From Watersipora subatra (taxonomy: Eukaryota > Bryozoa > Gymnolaemata > Cheilostomatida > Watersiporidae): a DNA stretch of 64,000 bases. The stretch is taken from the NCBI RefSeq assembly GCF_963576615.1, contig NC_088714.1, forward strand, positions 45,479,772 to 45,543,771, in the 5' to 3' direction. The translations under genes and the position numbers were made by a program. Positions 63,001 to 64,000 of the stretch are shown one piece after another. The notes beneath the pieces are model-generated. The model worked only from the letters and a program-made list of their open reading frames with translations, was not told the origin of the DNA and searched no databases. Each line of letters starts with the position of its first letter. The stretch's first letter is position 1.

Positions 63001-63907
63001 TTCGGTCACGACGCAAAGTCATGGCATAACATAGGTAGCTCTTACTAGTAAGCGTACTCAAATTATCCATTGGTAATGTGTCAGGCTAATAACATGTGGC
63101 AGGCAACTCTCATTACCTCTCATTGTTTATAAGCTGGTTTTACTACCCAGATGACAACGCCGAATAACATAGCTAGTATGTGTATAAAACAAACAAAAAT
63201 TTATTTTACTTTTGAACAGAGCTTGTACATTAACATGTAATGTAACAACGTCGATACGGGGTTGAACAACGGAGTATTTTGCAAAAGAATAACCAGTGCT
63301 GCAAAAAGACCAAACCTCATCTGCATAGTATATACAGCTAAAAACTAAGTACACCGATCATAGAACGACGCGATGCTTGATGACGCCAAAATGTGGTGAA
63401 TATTTATTATTGCAGAAATTGTGCTTGCACATTTTATGAGCGTCAAATGAAATGTAAAGACTTGAAAGAAGGAAAAGATAGAACAAAACTGTAGGACAGT
63501 GGAACCAATATATGAGAACGCTGAAAATCTATTCATCCTTGCTGTATAATTCGTATATGCAGAACAACAAATTTTAAGTACACCTGACATTATCAAGCGG
63601 GTCTCAGACATCACAACACTCAACCAGTTCTTCATCCGAATCATAGCGCAACACTGAATATACGGTAAGCTGAGAGTTTGAGTGTAACACACAATCCTAG
63701 GTGAAACTAATGCCAGAAGCAGCCTCGCCCATTCATACCCACTACTGACCCTGAACAGCCAACTTGACCTACCTGCTGGAGCAGAGTGTATTGGGCTAGC
63801 CAAAGGTTCAGGTTTAGCCATAGAATACTGTGATGTGGAAACCGCTGGGTCATTTGAAGGAGGACGACTGTCTTGTGAACCTTTATATGAACTGCTATCA
63901 GTAGCTC
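45498..63907 (-). CDS. IRF2BP: Interferon regulatory factor 2-binding protein family (IRF2BP), 5' end outside window
   Basis: Ten - strand exons join with matching phases, from 63907 down to the stop at 45498, giving at least 585 residues. The last two encode the family's diagnostic C-terminal RING: C-x2-C (KCYLCC), VQCP, H-x2-C-x2-C (GHRFCFPC) and C-x5-C (FCPSGKLCP), then VPWAF. The protein ends [10 protein letters not shown], like the KVKKER ending of vertebrate members. Known IRF2BP proteins are nuclear transcriptional co-regulators that pair a C-terminal RING with an N-terminal zinc finger. That finger is not in this window and must lie to the right. Middle exons encode Pro/Ser-rich linkers, a conserved-looking FEVRFKK...KLFIEYP and [11 protein letters not shown]...WRLLGDLLP region, and a basic SPKRKQ patch that may be a nuclear localisation signal. 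Exon joins rest on splice-site and phase agreement. Family identity rests on the RING. I am very confident in the last two exons and somewhat less in the first. Confidence 0.9.
47209..47257. terminator. Perfect palindrome with poly(A) signals on both strands
   Basis: GATGAAAAATGTAAATAAAA, a 9-base loop, then the exact reverse complement. Both strands therefore carry AAATAAA in the same context. It lies in the IRF2BP intron between exons i and j. On the + strand it overlaps the end of a short acidic frame, [17 protein letters not shown]...[11 protein letters not shown] (47108-47226). That frame resembles, weakly, the acidic N-terminus of piggyBac-type transposases. Confidence 0.6.
48492..48661 (-). 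CDS. IRF2BP: IRF2BP exon i, first half of the RING
   Basis: 170 nt after GTGTTGCAG. It encodes [19 protein letters not shown], then [20 protein letters not shown], then [18 protein letters not shown]. The zinc ligands are C-x2-C, C, H-x2-C-x2-C. Donor CAAG|GTTATT is weak but in phase. Confidence 0.92.
48706..52120. other. IRF2BP intron between exons h and i
   Basis: No gene supported. A + strand frame at 50782-51105 ends at an ACAG|GTAAAT donor-like site but has no recognised family. A short palindrome (CTCATCTG...CAGATGAG) is at 50106-50125. An AT-rich hairpin (GAAGATATATATATATCTTC) lies at about 51810-51829. A dispersed repeat is at 51365-51478. Confidence 0.4.
51365..51478. repeat. Dispersed 114-bp repeat, copy 1
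   Basis: TCACTGACACTAGGGTTTTA through GGGGACTACAACAAGGTCAG to GCAAGGCAATAC. It matches 53416-53530 in the same orientation at roughly 85-90%. Family unknown. Confidence 0.85.
52121..52259 (-). CDS. IRF2BP: IRF2BP exon h
   Basis: 139 nt after ACCTGTAG. It encodes [20 protein letters not shown]...IASASPLTN, and ends AATCA|GTATGT with two bases left over. This matches the next exon's phase. Confidence 0.8.
52349..52740. mobile_element. Mariner-type MITE in an IRF2BP intron
   Basis: The ends are CAGTCATACCTTGACATATG and, on the other strand, CAGTCATAACTCGGCATACG. They are flanked by TA on both sides (52347-52348 and 52741-52742), as expected for Tc1/mariner insertion. It is 392 bp with no transposase frame. 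It sits between exons g and h. Confidence 0.75.
52963..53107 (-). CDS. IRF2BP: IRF2BP exon g
   Basis: 145 nt after GTTCTTTAG. It encodes [20 protein letters not shown]...[18 protein letters not shown], and ends CTGG|GTAATT with one base left over. Ser/Pro-rich linker with a basic PPSKK. Confidence 0.85.
53416..53530. repeat. Dispersed 114-bp repeat, copy 2
   Basis: Second copy of the segment at 51365-51478, about 2 kb away in the intron between exons f and g. Confidence 0.85.
53651..54074 (+). mobile_element. Composite SINE-like element, copy 1
   Basis: It starts with the palindromic AATACCCGGCGTTGCACGGG and continues through a conserved body (ACAATGAGAGGTAGTGAAG, CACATTGCCAATGG). It then enters a tRNA-like part (GCGTAGGTAAATTGGTAAGG, an A-box-like stretch, and ACAAGATCAAACC, B-box-like). 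It ends ACACAGACTTTGAGATATAT in a TA run. An inverted second copy is at 62783-63169. RNA polymerase III origin is inferred. Confidence 0.65.
54096..54367. repeat. 29-bp minisatellite overlapping the exon-f donor
   Basis: About nine units of 29 bp. On the + strand each reads CCTGTGTACACTTAGGGACA followed by CACAACCAA. On the - strand each unit reads CCTAAGTGTACACAG|GTTGGT, parallel to the exon end CCTAAACGTAAACAG|GTAGGT. The true junction is thus one member of the array. Confidence 0.9.
54354..54491 (-). CDS. IRF2BP: IRF2BP exon f
   Basis: 138 nt after TTTTTTTAG. It encodes [20 protein letters not shown]...ERRSPKRKQ, phase 0, donor CAG|GTAGGT. The last bases of the exon form the first, degenerate unit of a 29-bp minisatellite. 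Confidence 0.85.
54500..56000. other. IRF2BP intron between exons e and f
   Basis: No gene or clear repeat recognised. The + strand frame at 55690-55905 has an ATG but no recognisable domain and AT-rich codon use. Confidence 0.4.
56065..56235 (-). CDS. IRF2BP: IRF2BP exon e
   Basis: 171 nt after CTTTTTTAG. It encodes [20 protein letters not shown]...[20 protein letters not shown]...VRSFK, phase 0 at both ends (donor AAG|GTCAGT). I recall similar sequence in insect IRF2BP proteins, unverified. Confidence 0.85.
57782..57916. repeat. 27-bp minisatellite containing the exon-d splice donor
   Basis: Five units of 27 bp. On the - strand each reads CAG|GTACTATCATTTGGCATT and onward to ACTGGG. The first unit spans the exon/intron boundary. 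Unit differences are single bases. No unit contains a stop; the frame closes just past the last unit. Confidence 0.95.
57910..58083 (-). CDS. IRF2BP: IRF2BP exon d, with donor repeated in tandem
   Basis: 174 nt after TTTGTTGCAG. It encodes [20 protein letters not shown]...[16 protein letters not shown] in phase 0 throughout. The CAG|GTACTATC donor is the first of five near-identical copies. Using a later one would add VLSFGITGQ (9 residues) per unit without changing frame. Confidence 0.85.
58456..58643 (-). CDS. IRF2BP: IRF2BP exon c
   Basis: 188 nt after TTTCTTTCAG. It encodes [16 protein letters not shown] then a Gly/Pro/Val-rich linker to LNLDYTTK, and ends at AAG|GTATGC in phase 0. Confidence 0.85.
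59199..59226. repeat. Perfect 13-bp hairpin with 2-base loop
   Basis: CTTACAACCAATC, CC, GATTGGTTGTAAG. A second, overlapping set of the same words (CAACCAATCGGTTGTAACCA) precedes it at 59178-59197, so the unit CAACCAATC occurs repeatedly in both directions. Confidence 0.85.
59607..60480. mobile_element. Fold-back element with TTAA ends, copy B
   Basis: Second copy of the element at 36046-36938, in the same orientation: TTAAAGGTTGACTTGCAACA at the left and TTGCAAGTCAACTTTTAA at the right, 874 bp. It lies in the IRF2BP intron between exons b and c. The internal GGTCTTCGGTAAAACCCGAA segment is identical in both copies. Confidence 0.8.
60481..62318. other. IRF2BP intron between exons b and c, right part
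   Basis: No gene supported. It contains a C9 run at about 61968-61977 and short frames without recognisable domains. Confidence 0.4.
62319..62480 (-). CDS. IRF2BP: IRF2BP exon b
   Basis: 162 nt after a CACTTGTAG acceptor. It encodes a Pro-rich segment ([18 protein letters not shown]...[11 protein letters not shown]) and ends at G|GTTAGT. Phase agrees with exons a and c. Confidence 0.8.
62783..63169 (-). mobile_element. Composite SINE-like element, copy 2 (inverted)
   Basis: On the - strand it aligns with the copy at 53651: TTCGGCGTTGTCATCTGGGT, CAATGAGAGGTAATGAGAG, CACATTACCAATGG, the tRNA-like TGTGGTTTAGTAAATAAGGC and GGTTCCAAGATCAAATC, then ACACAAACTTTGAGAAATAT and an AT run. Its B-box-like GGTTCCAAGATC is better preserved than in copy 1. 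It lies in the intron between exons a and b. Confidence 0.65.
63773..63907 (-). CDS. IRF2BP: IRF2BP exon a (first visible)
   Basis: 135 nt encoding [20 protein letters not shown] and onward to IHSAPA. It ends at a GTAGGT donor with one base left over. The acceptor is taken as ATGGCAG|GA. An in-frame ATG at 63914 could also be an alternative start, but the family's zinc-finger N-terminus argues for more exons to the right. Confidence 0.65.
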
Positions 63908-64000
63908 CTGCCATATAATTGATAACATACATGAAAACTGAGAAAATTCATGACAATTATCCTTGATTTACACATGTGATAAGAAAACTGACACTTTACA

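Overview
This is a window of animal nuclear DNA. It is AT-rich, its genes are split by GT-AG introns, and it is crowded with minisatellites, terminal-inverted-repeat elements and a tRNA-like SINE. The predicted proteins (an expanded sulfotransferase family and an IRF2BP-type RING protein) fit an invertebrate metazoan. A marine lophotrochozoan is my guess, but nothing here fixes the phylum.

Left part (1-28.2 kb): four tandem copies of one two-exon sulfotransferase-like gene on the + strand. In each copy a 97-nt first exon encodes a hydrophobic N-terminus. It splices in phase to a long second exon that carries the PAPS-binding motifs. Copies 2 (13031-15918) and 3 (16687-18358) are intact 441-residue genes. 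Copy 1 (849-2526) has a destroyed splice donor, a premature stop and a mutated 3'-phosphate-binding Arg. Copy 4 (21180-21978) is cut by a deletion of about 3 kb that fuses it to a 32-bp minisatellite. Copies 1 and 4 lie in a recent, roughly 10-kb segmental duplication (1-10338 and 20331-28203). Each gene has an AGGTCA-type DR1 nuclear-receptor element 126-144 bp before its start codon. A decayed gene with the LHxFxGCD...FAGKGK motif lies at 10.3-12.1 kb on the - strand.

Middle part (28.2-42.8 kb): I see no convincing gene. It holds repeats: Harbinger-like and other inverted-repeat elements, two copies of a three-module block (X, Y, Z) in which Y and Z are in swapped order, a long polypurine tract, a fold-back element with TTAA ends, and a perfect 18-bp hairpin.

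Right part (42.8-64 kb, - strand): a single-exon 217-residue gene of unknown function (42820-43473). To its right is most of an interferon regulatory factor 2-binding protein (IRF2BP) orthologue. Ten exons from 63907 down to 45498 join in phase to encode at least 585 residues and end in the diagnostic RING domain. The N-terminal zinc finger must lie beyond the right edge. Two exons of this gene end inside minisatellites whose unit contains the 5' splice site, so several candidate donors are stacked downstream of the exon. Its introns carry a fold-back element, a mariner-type MITE, two opposed copies of a composite SINE, and a palindrome with polyadenylation signals on both strands.
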